Below, one piece after another: positions 28,765 through 38,271 of a stretch of DNA of 55,674 nt; within the stretch, counting starts at the first letter, position 1; each line of letters opens with the position of its first letter. Below the pieces are notes generated by a model that was not told the DNA's origin, ran no database searches, and saw nothing but the letters and a program-made list of their open reading frames with translations. Where the stretch lies: assembly GCA_030447955.1 (NCBI GenBank), contig JAUJNY010000003.1, forward strand, positions 68,462 through 124,135, written 5' to 3'. The stretch comes from Jiangellales bacterium. Lineage in GTDB: Bacteria; Actinomycetota; Actinomycetes; Jiangellales; Jiangellaceae. A program made the translations under genes and the position numbers.

Positions 28765-29744
28765 GTGCCGCCTCGCTCCTCTGTCGACGACTCGCTCGTG
28801 CGAGCCTTCTTTGCCGTCCGCGGCGGCGTCGTCCGGCGCAGGCAGCTCATGGAGCTCGGCATGACCGGTTCGACGATCGACCGGCACACCGGTGCGGGCG
28901 GGCGATGGCAGCGCCCGCTCCCCGGCGTGGTGGTCGCACACAACGGTCCGTTGACGCCCAACGAGCGGCTGCTGACGGCCTCAACTACTGCGGACGGGAC
29001 GCCCTGCTCACCGGCGCGGTGGCGCTCGACCGCCTGGGGCTGCGGTCCGTACGGCGGCTGCCGCAGGACGTGGCGGTACTCGTCCCGCACAGCCAGCGCC
29101 GCAAGAGCCACGGCTTCGTCATCGTCGAGCGGACGATCAGACTGCCACGCCCGGACCTGGACGCTAATGGGCTGCCCTGGGCTCCGCCGGCGTGCGCAGT
29201 CGTCGACCTGTGTCGCCGCCTCCACGAGCTGGACGTCGTGCGCGAAGTGGTCGCCGAGGCGGTGCAGCAGGGCCACTGCAGCGTCGAGCGACTGGCCGTT
29301 GAGGTCCGTGACAGTCAGAGCCGCGGGTCGGGACTGCCGCGCAGGGTGTTGCGTGAGGTCGCCGCGGGCGTCCGCTCAGTGGTGGAGGCCCGTATCCGCG
29401 AGGGCATGCGCCGTGGCGGCATTCCGGACCCGCTGTGGAACGTCGACCTACTGGACGCCGTCGACGGCACCTTCCTTGGCTGCGTCGACGCGTATTGGGA
29501 CGAGTACGGCGTCGCCTTGCCGATCGACTCCATGGAATGGCATCTGGGGCCGAAGCGGTACAAGCTCACGCAGGCCCGCCAACGAGACCTGACCGAGCGG
29601 GGCGTGCTCGTCCTTCCGGTCGCGCCGTCCGTCGCCCTCGACGACCTCCCCCGGTTCCTGCGCCAGGTACGCAACACGCTGGCCGAGGGCGCCACCCGTC
29701 CACGGCCACGCGTACGGCTGCGTCAGGGCCCCGCAGCCCAGTAG
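28765..29744 (+). pseudogene. Frameshifted AbiEi-like/DUF559-like protein gene
   Basis: From GTG 28765 the frame encodes an AbiEi-type N-terminus: [64 protein letters not shown]. At 28980 the sequence continues in another frame as [21 protein letters not shown] through [12 protein letters not shown] to DAYWDEYGVALPIDSMEWH, ending at 29744. Adding one C at 28980/28981 (GCC-CTC) joins both halves into a ~326-aa protein. The second half resembles the Vsr/DUF559 endonuclease fold. It is either a true decayed gene or a base-call error. Confidence 0.8.
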
Positions 29745-29800
29745 CGGCCGAGCCGAGCCGCCTGTCTTGACCCGGAAGCGCACCCCTGTCTGATTGCGCT

Positions 29801-29875
29801 CAAGGGACCCTTGCTTGCAAACCTGATGCGTCCAAGGGTCCCTTGGTTGCGCATGGCGCTGTCAAGGGGCCCTTG
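29801..29875. repeat. CAAGGGnCCCTTG palindrome array downstream of the AbiEi-like gene
   Basis: Three palindromes at 29801-29813, 29833-29845 and 29863-29875, spaced 30-32 bp, with a half-site CAAGGG near 29889. The spacer sequences are GC-rich and partly alike (TGCG or GCGC just before each). They lie in the convergent gap before the YbjN gene, where they may also act as terminators. Confidence 0.8.
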
Positions 29876-29960
29876 CACGCATTGGGGCCAAGGGCAGGGC
29901 CGCTGCCGGTGGTCGCTCAGCGGGGGTCGATCAGCCGGTGGCCGCTTTGCCGGGAGTCGC

Positions 29961-30488
29961 TCAGCTGGGGTCGGGCTCGGGCGGGCGCAGGTGCTCGAAG
30001 GCGGCGAGGTTGGCCGTCGACTCACCCCGGGCGAGGCGCCACTGCCACTCGCTGCGAATCGAGTCGGCGAACCCGAGCTCGAGAATCGTGTTGAACGAGC
30101 CGTCGGCGTAGGCGAGCACCCCGCCGAGCAGCCGGTCGATCTCCTCGGCAGTCACCGCGTGCAGCGGCAGCCGCCCGACCAGATAGACGTCCCCCGCCGG
30201 GTCAACCGTGAAGGCCACGCCGTACATCCGTGCGTTGCGCTCCAGCAACCAGCGGTGCAATCGCGCGGGGTCCCCTTCCGGGCGGCGAGCGACAAAGGCG
30301 TTGACGAGCAGGCTGTGGTCGCCGACGGCGAGGTGGCACTCCGTGCGTTGCTTGCGCTCACCGGGAAGCGTCACTACGAACACACCGGGCTGTGGCTCCT
30401 CCCAGGGTGCCTCCCCCGAGCTGAGCACGTCCCGCACGGTGGCGCTCGCTCGAGTCGCCAGCGACGGTACGGGCGTCCCGCCGCTCAC
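29961..30488 (-). CDS. YbjN domain protein
   Basis: 175 aa. FVVTLPGERKQRTECHLAVGDHSLLVNAFVARRPEGDPARLHRWLLERNARMYGVAFTVDPAGDVYLVGRLPLHAVTAEEIDRLLG matches the YbjN/type III chaperone-like fold common in Actinobacteria; function unknown. GTG 30488 is chosen; it lies in short GAGCCGGGT repeats that follow the mshA stop. An upstream ATG at 30560 would extend into mshA with low-complexity Arg/Gly-Glu-Pro sequence, which is less likely. Co-oriented with mshA, 22 nt downstream. Confidence 0.8.
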   Translation of the reverse strand: MSGGTPVPSLATRASATVRDVLSSGEAPWEEPQPGVFVVTLPGERKQRTECHLAVGDHSLLVNAFVARRPEGDPARLHRWLLERNARMYGVAFTVDPAGDVYLVGRLPLHAVTAEEIDRLLGGVLAYADGSFNTILELGFADSIRSEWQWRLARGESTANLAAFEHLRPPEPDPS

Positions 30489-30510
30489 CCGCTCACCCGG
30501 CTCACCCGGC

Positions 30511-31839
30511 TCACCCGCTCGCCGCCACCGCCGGCGGGGACGCAGCCGGCGGCGACGCATGGTGGGCGACTGCGTCGGCGTACACGTCGAGCGTGCGGGC
30601 GGCGGTCACCGACCACCCGAACCGGCTGGCGTGGACCAGCGCCCCCGCGGACAGTTCGGCCCTCAGCCGCGGTGATCCGAGCAGCCGCCCGAGCGCGGCG
30701 GCCCACGCGCTCGGCTCGTGTGACGCGACGAGGAGGCCCGACGCTCCGTCGGAGATTGCCGTACGCAGGCCCGCGACCCCAGCGGCGACCACCGGGGTGC
30801 CGCAGGCCTGGGACTCGACGGCCACCAGCCCGAACGACTCGTTGTAGGAGGGGACGACCGTGACGGTAGCCGCGCGGTACCAGTCGGCGAGGCGCTCCTG
30901 TGCCACCGGCGGCTGGAACCGGACGACGTCCGCGATGCCCAGTGCGGCGGCGAGGCGGGCCAGCTCCTCCGGTCGTTCGAGGCCGCTGCCGCTCGGCCCC
31001 CCGACCACAGCCACCACCAGCCGGGCGCGCAGCGAGGGGTCACGGTCCAGCAACTGCGCGGTCGCGCGCAGCAGCACATCCGGCGCCTTGAGCGGCTGGA
31101 TCCGCCCGGCAAAGAGCAGCACCTGCGAGTCGGGCGGCAGGCCAAGGCGAGCGCGGGCGGCGCTGGCGGGTCCCGGGCTGAACACGTCGAGGTCGACCCC
31201 GGGGTGCACCACCGCGACCCGCGCCGGGTCGGCCCCGTACAGCCCCACCAGCTGGGCAGCCTCCTCGTCAGTGTTGGCGACCAGCCGGTCGGCGGCGTCG
31301 ACGACCTGCTGCTCGCCGATGAGGCGCGCCAGCGGCTCCGGGGTGTCGCCCGCAGCCAGGGCGGCGTTCTTGACCTTGGCCATGGTGTGCATCGAGTGCA
31401 CGAGGGGCACTCCCCAGCGTTCCCTCGCCAGCCATCCGACCTGCCCGGACAGCCAGTAGTGCGAGTGCACCAGGTCGAAGTAGCCCCGCTCCTGCGCCGC
31501 CTCCACCCCCAGCATGCCCGCGGTGAACGCGCACAGCTGTGCCGGCAGGTCCTCCTTGGACAACCCCTCGAACGGCCCCGCGGTGACGTGACGCACCCGG
31601 ACCCGCGGGGAGAGCTCAACGTCCGCCAGCAGCTCGCTGGCCGTCGCCCTGGTGAACACCTCGACCTCTACGCCCAAAGTGGCCAGCCGCTCGGCCAGCT
31701 CCACGACGTAGACGTTCATCCCGCCGGCGTCACCAATGCCGGGCTGGTCCAGCGGCGAGGTGTGGACGCTGACCATGGCAACGCGGCGCGGCAGCCCGGT
31801 GCGACGTGCACCGGCTGTCCGGATCTCCCGCACCGTCAC
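30511..31839 (-). CDS. mshA: D-inositol-3-phosphate glycosyltransferase MshA
   Basis: 442 aa GT4 enzyme starting mycothiol synthesis by moving GlcNAc from UDP-GlcNAc to inositol 3-phosphate. N-terminal [30 protein letters not shown] is a hallmark, followed by [83 protein letters not shown] and the E-x7-E motif [23 protein letters not shown]. The Ala/Pro-rich C-terminus is dispensable-looking. GTG start. Confidence 0.95.
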   Translation of the reverse strand: MTVREIRTAGARRTGLPRRVAMVSVHTSPLDQPGIGDAGGMNVYVVELAERLATLGVEVEVFTRATASELLADVELSPRVRVRHVTAGPFEGLSKEDLPAQLCAFTAGMLGVEAAQERGYFDLVHSHYWLSGQVGWLARERWGVPLVHSMHTMAKVKNAALAAGDTPEPLARLIGEQQVVDAADRLVANTDEEAAQLVGLYGADPARVAVVHPGVDLDVFSPGPASAARARLGLPPDSQVLLFAGRIQPLKAPDVLLRATAQLLDRDPSLRARLVVAVVGGPSGSGLERPEELARLAAALGIADVVRFQPPVAQERLADWYRAATVTVVPSYNESFGLVAVESQACGTPVVAAGVAGLRTAISDGASGLLVASHEPSAWAAALGRLLGSPRLRAELSAGALVHASRFGWSVTAARTLDVYADAVAHHASPPAASPPAVAASG

Positions 31840-31920
31840 CGTGCGCCTCCTTCAGGGCTGCTGTCCCAGCCGAACCGCGGGCGATCCTGCCCCATTCCGC
31901 CGCGGCGATCGCGCTCAGTC

Positions 31921-32421
31921 TCAGCTGCCGGCGCGCGCGTGGGCGAACGCGTCGTACGTCTCCGCGCCCAGCAGCACGAAGCGGGCCTCATGCACCTGCG
32001 TGGGTGTCTCGGCCACCGTCTTGACGGCGATGCGCGCCGCGTCGTGCAGCGGCCAGCCATAGACGCCGGCCGACACCGCGGGGAAGGCGACCGTGCGCGC
32101 CCCGAGCTCGTCCGCGACGGCGAGCGCCTCGAGATAGCAGGACGCCAGCAGGTCGGGGTCGCGCTGGCCCGCGGTGTAGTCCGGTCCCACCACGTGGATG
32201 ACCCAGCGGGCAGGCAGCTCGCCCGCCGTCGTCCAGCCGGCGCGCCCGGTGGGCAGGCCGTGTGGGAAACGGCGGACGCAGTCCGCGAGCACGGCCGGTC
32301 CCCCGGCCCGGTGGATGGCACCGTCGACACCGCCGCCGCCGCGCAGCCGCGTGTTGGCAGCGTTGACCAGTGCGTCGACGTGTTCGCGGGTGATGTCGCC
32401 CCGGGTGAGGGTGAGTCGCAT
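31921..32421 (-). CDS. Macro domain protein (O-acetyl-ADP-ribose deacetylase type)
   Basis: 166 aa single macro domain. LTRGDITREHVDALVNAANTRLRGGGGVDGAIHRAGG contains the N-A-A-N and GGGGVDGAIH residues that bind ADP-ribose, and FPAVSAGVYGWPLHDAARIAV forms the phosphate loop. Related enzymes hydrolyse O-acetyl-ADP-ribose or remove ADP-ribose from proteins. ATG chosen from the family start. Divergent from the L,D-transpeptidase gene. Confidence 0.92.
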   Translation of the reverse strand: MRLTLTRGDITREHVDALVNAANTRLRGGGGVDGAIHRAGGPAVLADCVRRFPHGLPTGRAGWTTAGELPARWVIHVVGPDYTAGQRDPDLLASCYLEALAVADELGARTVAFPAVSAGVYGWPLHDAARIAVKTVAETPTQVHEARFVLLGAETYDAFAHARAGS

Positions 32422-32565
32422 GGCCTCAGCCTGCCCAGCCGCGGGGCGGGCGAGCCGCAGAGTGACTCGCAGCGGACGGAAAGGTCTGCCGCCCGGTCCT
32501 TCATAAGGCACCATTGGTCCTTCGACCTTCGGCGTAGAGCCGATCCGCACGCCCGAGGAGATCAG

Positions 32566-33606
32566 GTGTCCCGTCCCCGCACCACGACTGTGGTGTCCAC
32601 CGCGCTCGTCGCCGTCCTCGCCACGGCCGGCGTCGGCGCCTGGGCCATGGCGGGGAGCGGCGCCCTGATCCCGAGTGCCGCCGGCGAGCCGCGACCAGCG
32701 GTGCCCCATTACGCCTCGTACGCACCTGGCGAGGCCGAGGGCGTCCGGCCGCCCTCCGACCAGGCGCGCGGCTGGGTTTCCTACCGCCCGAAAGAGCGGT
32801 CGACGCCGGTCGCGCAGCCGACGCCCTCTCGCACGCCGACTCCGACGCCGACCTCGACTCCCACTTCCACTCCGACCTCTTCGCCGACCACGCCGACGGT
32901 GGCGGTAAGCCCGGTCCTCCTCGACCGTAGCGACGCCGGGATCAAGGTCCGCGAGCTGCAGGCACGGCTGCTGTCCATCGGGTGGGGCGCCGGTCCCGTC
33001 GACGGCCGCTACGGCGACGCGACCGCGGCCGCGGTGGCCGGCTTCCAGGGCAAGCGGGGCTTTCCCCGCACCGGCGAGGTCGACCAGCTGACCTGGGACA
33101 CGTTGCTCGAGATGACCCTGGCCCCGACGCGGACCGCGCTGTTCCCCGGCAGGCCGGCGGCGGCCGTACCAGACCCTGAGGCCCCGCCGGAGCCGGAGGA
33201 GTCAGTTGGCCCGGTGCTTGGCCCGCGTTCCGTACTGGACCCGAGGTGCCTGACGGGTCGGGTGCTGTGCATCGACAAGACCACGCAGAAGCTGCGCTTC
33301 GTCGTCGATGGCGACGTGGTTACGAAGTTCGAGGTCCGTTTCGGCGCTGAGGGCACGCCGACGCGTGAGGGAGAGTTCGCCGTCTTCCTCAAGGACGCCG
33401 ACCACGTCTCCGGCTTGTTCGGCAGCGCGATGCCGTACTCGATGTTCTTCGACGGCGGTCAGGCGGTGCACTACTCCTACGAATTCGCCGACGAGGGCTA
33501 CGAGGGCGGTTCGCACGGTTGCGTTAACACCCGTGACATGGAGGCCACCGCCGAGGTGTTCGACATGGTCCGGGTCGGCGACCCCGTCATCGTCTACTGG
33601 TCCTAG
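32566..33606 (+). CDS. Secreted L,D-transpeptidase with peptidoglycan-binding domain
   Basis: 346 aa. Signal or anchor segment (TTTVVSTALVAVLATAGVGAWAMA), a Thr/Pro-Ser linker around residues 85-115, a PG_binding_1 domain (SDAGIKVRELQARLLSIGWGAGPVDGRYGDATAAAVAGFQ) and a C-terminal YkuD domain. Active-site SHGCVN carries Cys at about 319, within the HX(n)[ST]HGC-N rule. It likely forms 3-3 cross-links in the cell wall. GTG start with GAGGAG upstream. Confidence 0.92.
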   Translation: MSRPRTTTVVSTALVAVLATAGVGAWAMAGSGALIPSAAGEPRPAVPHYASYAPGEAEGVRPPSDQARGWVSYRPKERSTPVAQPTPSRTPTPTPTSTPTSTPTSSPTTPTVAVSPVLLDRSDAGIKVRELQARLLSIGWGAGPVDGRYGDATAAAVAGFQGKRGFPRTGEVDQLTWDTLLEMTLAPTRTALFPGRPAAAVPDPEAPPEPEESVGPVLGPRSVLDPRCLTGRVLCIDKTTQKLRFVVDGDVVTKFEVRFGAEGTPTREGEFAVFLKDADHVSGLFGSAMPYSMFFDGGQAVHYSYEFADEGYEGGSHGCVNTRDMEATAEVFDMVRVGDPVIVYWS

Positions 33607-33616
33607 CGTCCGGCGG

Positions 33617-33937
33617 TCACCAAGGTCCGTACGGGCCGGGGTGTCCGCTGCCTCCTCGCACCTGACGCAGCTTGGGCCGGGTGTCGACGAGGTAGACAAT
33701 GGCGGCGACCGCCCCGAGCAAGTTGAGCAGGCTGAGCGGCGACTGCACGACCACGTTGACCGCCAGGGCCACGACGAGGATGGCCAGCCAGACGTTCTTG
33801 GTCAGCTTGCCCACGAGGGGAAAGGCGTCGGCGCGCTGACGCAGCGCGTCGGCGAGTGCCCATGCCTTGAGCGCGAACCCGGCGACCAGCAGGGCGAGCA
33901 GGACGAGGTACTGGAACTGGCCGAAGGCGTTGAGCAC
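33617..33937 (-). CDS. DUF2516 membrane protein
   Basis: 106 aa with three hydrophobic spans (YLVLLALLVAGFALKAWAL, VWLAILVVALAVNVVV, LNLLGAVAAIVYLV). ADALRQRADAFPLVGKLTKNVWL and YLVDTRPKL are typical of the actinobacterial DUF2516 family. Function unknown. GTG start; 3' end faces the L,D-transpeptidase gene. Confidence 0.85.
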   Translation of the reverse strand: MLNAFGQFQYLVLLALLVAGFALKAWALADALRQRADAFPLVGKLTKNVWLAILVVALAVNVVVQSPLSLLNLLGAVAAIVYLVDTRPKLRQVRGGSGHPGPYGPW

Positions 33938-33987
33938 GCTGCCCAGCCTACGAGTGCGGGCTGCAACCAGCCGCGGCGTCGATCCCG

Positions 33988-34884
33988 TCAGCGCTGGTCG
34001 AGTAACCAGCCGTGCGTCCGGCTGATGTCCGCTAGCAAGGTGAGGTGGCCGTCAGTGGCGGACAGCACGACGTCTGCGCCGGGCACATGGGTGGCGAGCC
34101 ACTGACCGTGCGCGAACGGCACCATGAGGTCGTGCTCGCCCTGCACCACGCGTACCGGCACGCGGATCTCCGCCAGGTCGAAACCCCAGTCACCGGCGAC
34201 AAAGGCCCGGTCGTCGTCGAGCCATCCCTCATAGCCCGGCCGCAGGCCGGAGGCCATCCAGGCGTACAGGAACTCCGCCCGCTCCCCGGTCAAGGCAGCC
34301 AGGTCGACCGGCGGCAGCAAGCTCTCCATTGCCTGGTTGATCGTCTGCGGCGTCGAGCCGAGGAGGCCGTCCCGCTGGGGGCCCAGATAGTCGCGCAGCG
34401 ACTGCTCGCCGGCCCGGGCGGCGGCGAACTCCTCGAGGTTGTCCTGACCCATCCCCTGGTACCAGTCCAGGCCGTCAGCGTCGTACGGCGCCACCCCGGC
34501 CAGGCAGGCCGCGGCGATCACCCGCTCGGGGAGCAGCGCGGCGCAGGCGAGGACGTGCGGCCCGCCACCGGACACCCCCCAGCTGCGAAAGCGCTCGACA
34601 CCGAGCGCGTCGGCCAGTGCGGCGGTGTCGGCGGCGACGTCCGCCACCCGACGACCTGCGTGACGCTGGGAGCCGCCGTATCCGGCCCGGTCGAAGCTCA
34701 CCAGGCGGATGCCGCGCTCGGCGGCGTCCTCGGCCCACGGCGCGGCCAGCAGTCCCGAACATGGCGTCCCGTGATGCACGATCACCAGCTGGCCGGACGG
34801 GTCGCCCGCCTCGTACGCGCGCAACGTGCGGCCGTCCGCCGTGGTGACGTCGAATTCGCGGGCCGGTGCTATCGCTCCACTCAC
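33988..34884 (-). CDS. Alpha/beta hydrolase
   Basis: 298 aa. Oxyanion strand VIVHHGTPCSG, nucleophile elbow WGVSGGGPHVLA with Ser near residue 106, acid Asp in VVQGEHDLMVPF and catalytic His in ATDGHLTLLADI. The pattern fits proline iminopeptidase/haloperoxidase-like esterases; substrate unknown. The GTG start follows AGGAGGA. The asparaginase gene lies 44 bp upstream on the same strand. Confidence 0.88.
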   Translation of the reverse strand: MSGAIAPAREFDVTTADGRTLRAYEAGDPSGQLVIVHHGTPCSGLLAAPWAEDAAERGIRLVSFDRAGYGGSQRHAGRRVADVAADTAALADALGVERFRSWGVSGGGPHVLACAALLPERVIAAACLAGVAPYDADGLDWYQGMGQDNLEEFAAARAGEQSLRDYLGPQRDGLLGSTPQTINQAMESLLPPVDLAALTGERAEFLYAWMASGLRPGYEGWLDDDRAFVAGDWGFDLAEIRVPVRVVQGEHDLMVPFAHGQWLATHVPGADVVLSATDGHLTLLADISRTHGWLLDQR

Positions 34885-34927
34885 GCTGTCCTCCTAGGTG
34901 CCTGCTGAAGCGGGCGGGGAGCCGCCG

Positions 34928-35905
34928 TCATGGCGGTGTTACCCCGGAGGGCAGGGCGGCGCGGATCTCCCCGACCGGGCGACCTCCGCCGAGCACCGGC
35001 ATTGTCGCGAGCTCGTCGAGGACGGGCGCATCGACGCCGAGCCGGCGCAGGGCGGCGACCACGACGGCGGGACGAGCCCGCTGGCTTCCGTCCTCGAGCT
35101 TGAGCGCGATGGCCCGACCGTCGTCGAGCGCCAGCGCGTACACCGCCTCCGCGCCGGCCTTGGCCAGTAGGCCGGGGACGCCGCGCATCAGCGCCGTCTC
35201 GTCCCGCGTGCTGCCGCTCGCCCATGCGGGGTGGGCGCGCACGGCATCGGCGACTCGCCGCTCCGGCGTGCCGGGAGCGGAGCTCACCAGGGTCGAAAAC
35301 GCGCGGGCGAGCCCGGTGAGGCTGATCGCGAAGAGCGGAGCCCCACAGCCGTCGACCCCAGTTGCAGCAACACGTTCACCGGCTAACTCCTCCAACGTGG
35401 CACGGATCCGCTGCTGCAGGGGGTGCTCGACAGCGCGGTAGTCGTCGGTCGGCCAGCCGGCGGCCACGCAGGTCGCGAGCATGGCGGCGTGCTTGCCCGA
35501 GCAGTTCATCTGCGCGGGTGTCGGCTCACCGCCGGTCCTGATCGCGCTGAGGCGGGCCTCGTCGTCCAACGGCCAGTCCGGTGGCGTACGCAACGACGAC
35601 TCCTCGAGCCCGGCGCCAGCGAGCAGGCGCCGTACGCCGTCGAGGTGGAAGGGCTCACCGGAGTGGCTGGCCGCGGCGAGCGCCAGCAGCTCACCGTCGA
35701 GCTGCAGCCCGGCGCGCAGCATCGCCACCGCCTGTACGGGCTTGACCGCCGAGCGCGGGAACATCGGCTCCGCGACCTCGCCGACGGATAGGGCGAGCGA
35801 CCCGTCGCCTCCCAGTGCGGCCACCGACCCGCGATGGCGGGACTCGACGAAGCCGGAGCGCACGACCTCCGCGAGTACGGGTGGCGCAGACAGCTGTGCC
35901 GGCAC
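34928..35905 (-). CDS. Asparaginase (COG4448 type)
   Basis: 325 aa. APPVLAEVVRSGFVESRHRGSVAAL, FPRSAVKPVQAVAML, MNCSGKHAAMLATCVAAGWPTDDY, GVDGCGAPLFAISLTGLARAF and AWASGSTRDETALMRG are signatures of this bacterial asparaginase family, which releases aspartate and ammonia from asparagine. GTG 35905 is chosen: TACGCT lies 8 bases upstream, as for a leaderless gene. Confidence 0.9.
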   Translation of the reverse strand: MPAQLSAPPVLAEVVRSGFVESRHRGSVAALGGDGSLALSVGEVAEPMFPRSAVKPVQAVAMLRAGLQLDGELLALAAASHSGEPFHLDGVRRLLAGAGLEESSLRTPPDWPLDDEARLSAIRTGGEPTPAQMNCSGKHAAMLATCVAAGWPTDDYRAVEHPLQQRIRATLEELAGERVAATGVDGCGAPLFAISLTGLARAFSTLVSSAPGTPERRVADAVRAHPAWASGSTRDETALMRGVPGLLAKAGAEAVYALALDDGRAIALKLEDGSQRARPAVVVAALRRLGVDAPVLDELATMPVLGGGRPVGEIRAALPSGVTPP

Positions 35906-35927
35906 GAGCGGGGAGCGTAACCGCCGC

Positions 35928-36791
35928 TCAGGCAGCCGCCGGGCGGCGCTCCTTGACGTTGAGCAGCCGGCGTACCTCGGTGGGCGCCATCGGCGGGCGC
36001 TGTGCCAGCGTCGCCAGGTGGGCCGCGCGCTCGACCAGCTGGGCGTTGTCCCGGACCGGCTCGCCGCGGGCAAAGCTCAACGTGTCCTCCATGCCCACGC
36101 GCAGATGTCCCCCGGCGGCCAGCGCGGCGAGCGCGACAGGAAGGGTCGTACGTCCTACCCCGGTCGCCGACCAGCTCGTCACCGCCTCCGGCAGGGCTTC
36201 GACGGCGGCGACGAGCGCAGCCGCGCTGCCCGGCATCCCTCCCGGCACGCCCATCACGAGGTCGCAGTGCACGCGTTCGCCGTACGGCAACCCGTGCCGG
36301 TCCAGCAGCCGGTGCAGCGCTGCGACGTGGCCGAGGTCGAACAGCTCGAACTCCGGGACGATCTCCCGCTCGCGTGCCCACTCGTACAGCTGCACCACGA
36401 ACGGCCACGGGTTCATGAACACGTCGTCGCCGAAGTTGACGGTGCCCATCGTCAGCGAGCACGAGTCGGGCTCGGCGTCGAGCACCGCCAGCCGGTCGGC
36501 GTAGGTGTCGTGCACGCTGCCGCCGCTGGACAGCTGTACGACGAGCTCGGTCTCCTCGCGCAGCACCCGTACGACCTCGCGGGCGCGGCCGAGGTCGAGC
36601 GTGGGCTCGTGTCGGTCGTCGCGCAGGTGGACATGCACCAGCCCGGCCCCCGCGGCCGCACAGGATTGAGCGGTCGCGACCAGCTCGTCCAGCGTCGTGG
36701 GCAGGGCCGGCACGTCGGCCTTGCTCGACTCGCCGCCCGTCGGAGCCACGGTGATCAGCGTCGCCGCGGGCGGCGTGCGGACGGCTGGCAC
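35928..36791 (-). CDS. BKACE family (3-keto-5-aminohexanoate cleavage) protein
   Basis: 287 aa TIM-barrel protein of DUF849. [13 protein letters not shown] at the start, [13 protein letters not shown] (metal-binding HxH), [33 protein letters not shown] and the C-terminal [26 protein letters not shown] match beta-keto-acid cleavage enzymes that condense a beta-keto acid with acetyl-CoA. The actual keto acid is unknown; no lysine fermentation genes are nearby. GTG start. Confidence 0.9.
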   Translation of the reverse strand: MPAVRTPPAATLITVAPTGGESSKADVPALPTTLDELVATAQSCAAAGAGLVHVHLRDDRHEPTLDLGRAREVVRVLREETELVVQLSSGGSVHDTYADRLAVLDAEPDSCSLTMGTVNFGDDVFMNPWPFVVQLYEWAREREIVPEFELFDLGHVAALHRLLDRHGLPYGERVHCDLVMGVPGGMPGSAAALVAAVEALPEAVTSWSATGVGRTTLPVALAALAAGGHLRVGMEDTLSFARGEPVRDNAQLVERAAHLATLAQRPPMAPTEVRRLLNVKERRPAAA

Positions 36792-36868
36792 GCGCGGATC
36801 CTGCCACAGTGCAACCCGCAGGACCCGGTCCTGCCAGGGCCCTCCGTAGCTCTGGCACCATCGGCGCC

Positions 36869-37294
36869 GTGCGCGCGCTGCTGCAGCGGGTCAGCGCCGC
36901 CAGCGTCCGCGTGGACGGCCAGGAGGTAGCCGCTCTCGAGCGGCCGGGGCTGCTCGTGCTGCTCGGGGTGACGCATGAGGACACCGGGGACGATGCGGTG
37001 CGCCTGGCCCGCAAGTGCTGGGAGCTGCGCATCCTGGACGGTGAGCGGTCCTGCTCCGACATCGGCGCCCCGCTGCTCGTGGTCAGCCAGTTCACGCTGT
37101 ACGCCGAGACCCGCAAGGGTCGTCGTCCGTCATGGAACGCCGCCGCGCCGGGGCCCGTGGCCGAGCCGCTCGTCGACCGCTTCGTCGCCGCCCTTCGCGA
37201 GTCAGGCGCGAGCGTGCATACGGGCGTGTTCGGCGCTCACATGCAGGTGGCGCTGGTCAACGATGGCCCAGTCACGCTGTTCCTTGAGTCATGA
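36869..37294 (+). CDS. dtd: D-aminoacyl-tRNA deacylase
   Basis: 141 aa. Hydrolyses D-amino acids from mischarged tRNA. Starts [17 protein letters not shown], with [21 protein letters not shown] (SQxxL motif) and the C-terminal [14 protein letters not shown] (Gly-cisPro motif). GTG at 36869 is preceded 7 bases upstream by CACCAT, a -10-like box, so it is probably leaderless. Confidence 0.95.
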   Translation: MRALLQRVSAASVRVDGQEVAALERPGLLVLLGVTHEDTGDDAVRLARKCWELRILDGERSCSDIGAPLLVVSQFTLYAETRKGRRPSWNAAAPGPVAEPLVDRFVAALRESGASVHTGVFGAHMQVALVNDGPVTLFLES

Positions 37295-37296
37295 GG

Positions 37297-37323
37297 CCCG
37301 GTGTCCGGCGGGAGCTCACCGGG
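37297..37323. terminator. Hairpin between convergent dtd and ygfZ
   Basis: CCCGGTG and CACCGGG arms with a 13-base loop lie in the 35-bp gap between the two stop codons, where a bidirectional terminator is expected. No U-tract. Confidence 0.5.
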
Positions 37324-37329
37324 GCGCGC

Positions 37330-38271
37330 TCAGCGCAGGCGCGCCCGCACGTGCAGCCCCGCATCCGGTGAGACGACGACCTCCTGCGCCGCAGCGACGC
37401 CGCCGGCTAGCAAGGTCACGTCGACCGGCACGCTGCGCTTGACCAGGGCAAGGGCGATCGGGCCCAGCTCGTAATGACGTGCCGCCGACCCGACGAAACC
37501 CACCTCCCGGCCGTCGTGCACCACCGCGTCGCCATGCACGGGCAGCCGGTCCACCGACCCGTCGAGGTGCAGCATGACCAGCCGGCGCGGTGGCCGGCCG
37601 AGGTTGTGCACGCGCGCGACCGTCTCCTGCCCCCGATAGCACCCCTTGTCCAGGTGGACTGCCGTGTCCAGCCAGCCCACCTCGTGCGGGATGGTGCGCG
37701 CGTCGCTGTCCTGCCCCAGCCGCGGCTGGTGGGCGGCGACGCGCAGCGCCTCGTACGCCCACACCCCCGCCGGCCCACCGCGCTCCTGGACGGCCGGCCC
37801 CAGCGACTGTCGGGGCACCAGCGCCTCCCCGGCCGGGCGGGACCACACACTCGCCCACTCGGAGCTGACGTCGGCAACCTCGACCCGCAGCATGAACCGC
37901 ATCGACTCGAGGAACTCGACCAGCGCCGGTGCCGTGCCCGGCTCGACGCTCAGCCAAGTCGCCGAGCCGTCGTCGACGACGCGGAGATGGTGCTCGACGC
38001 GCCCGTGCGGGTCGAGCACCAGGGCCTCGGCCGGTGTCCCAGGCGGCAGCGCCGCCACGTGCTGGCTCACCAGCGAGTGCAACCAGGACAGCCGGTCCGG
38101 GCCGTGGACCCGGACCACCCCGCGGTGGGACTGGTCGACCGACGCCTCTCCCAGCTCCAGCCGGCGCTGTTCACGCATCGGGTCCCCGTAGTGCGCGGCG
38201 ACGCCCGCGTCGGGCGGCTCCGCTTCGACCGCGCCAGGCAGCGCCAGCAGCGGGCTGCGGTACGCGCTCAA
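37330..38271 (-). CDS. Folate-binding protein YgfZ/GcvT family
   Basis: 313 aa. Tetrahydrofolate-binding GcvT-like fold with the YgfZ signature DKGCYRGQETVARVHNLGRPPRRL (K-G-C-Y-x-G-Q-E) near residue 205. It supports Fe-S cluster assembly or repair in characterised relatives. The TTG at 38271 overlaps the FABP stop as TTGA and gives the expected N-terminus. The gene ends a three-gene unit: 33-aa peptide, FABP, ygfZ. Confidence 0.9.
   Translation of the reverse strand: MSAYRSPLLALPGAVEAEPPDAGVAAHYGDPMREQRRLELGEASVDQSHRGVVRVHGPDRLSWLHSLVSQHVAALPPGTPAEALVLDPHGRVEHHLRVVDDGSATWLSVEPGTAPALVEFLESMRFMLRVEVADVSSEWASVWSRPAGEALVPRQSLGPAVQERGGPAGVWAYEALRVAAHQPRLGQDSDARTIPHEVGWLDTAVHLDKGCYRGQETVARVHNLGRPPRRLVMLHLDGSVDRLPVHGDAVVHDGREVGFVGSAARHYELGPIALALVKRSVPVDVTLLAGGVAAAQEVVVSPDAGLHVRARLR

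Noticed and set aside
28541..29875. CRISPR array
   Set aside because: The repeats are 13-bp palindromes at two separate sites with short, partly similar spacers and no cas genes.
30489..30560. ATG 30560 as the YbjN gene start
   Set aside because: The extension is Arg-rich and GEPGEP repeat sequence lying inside the mshA 3' end.
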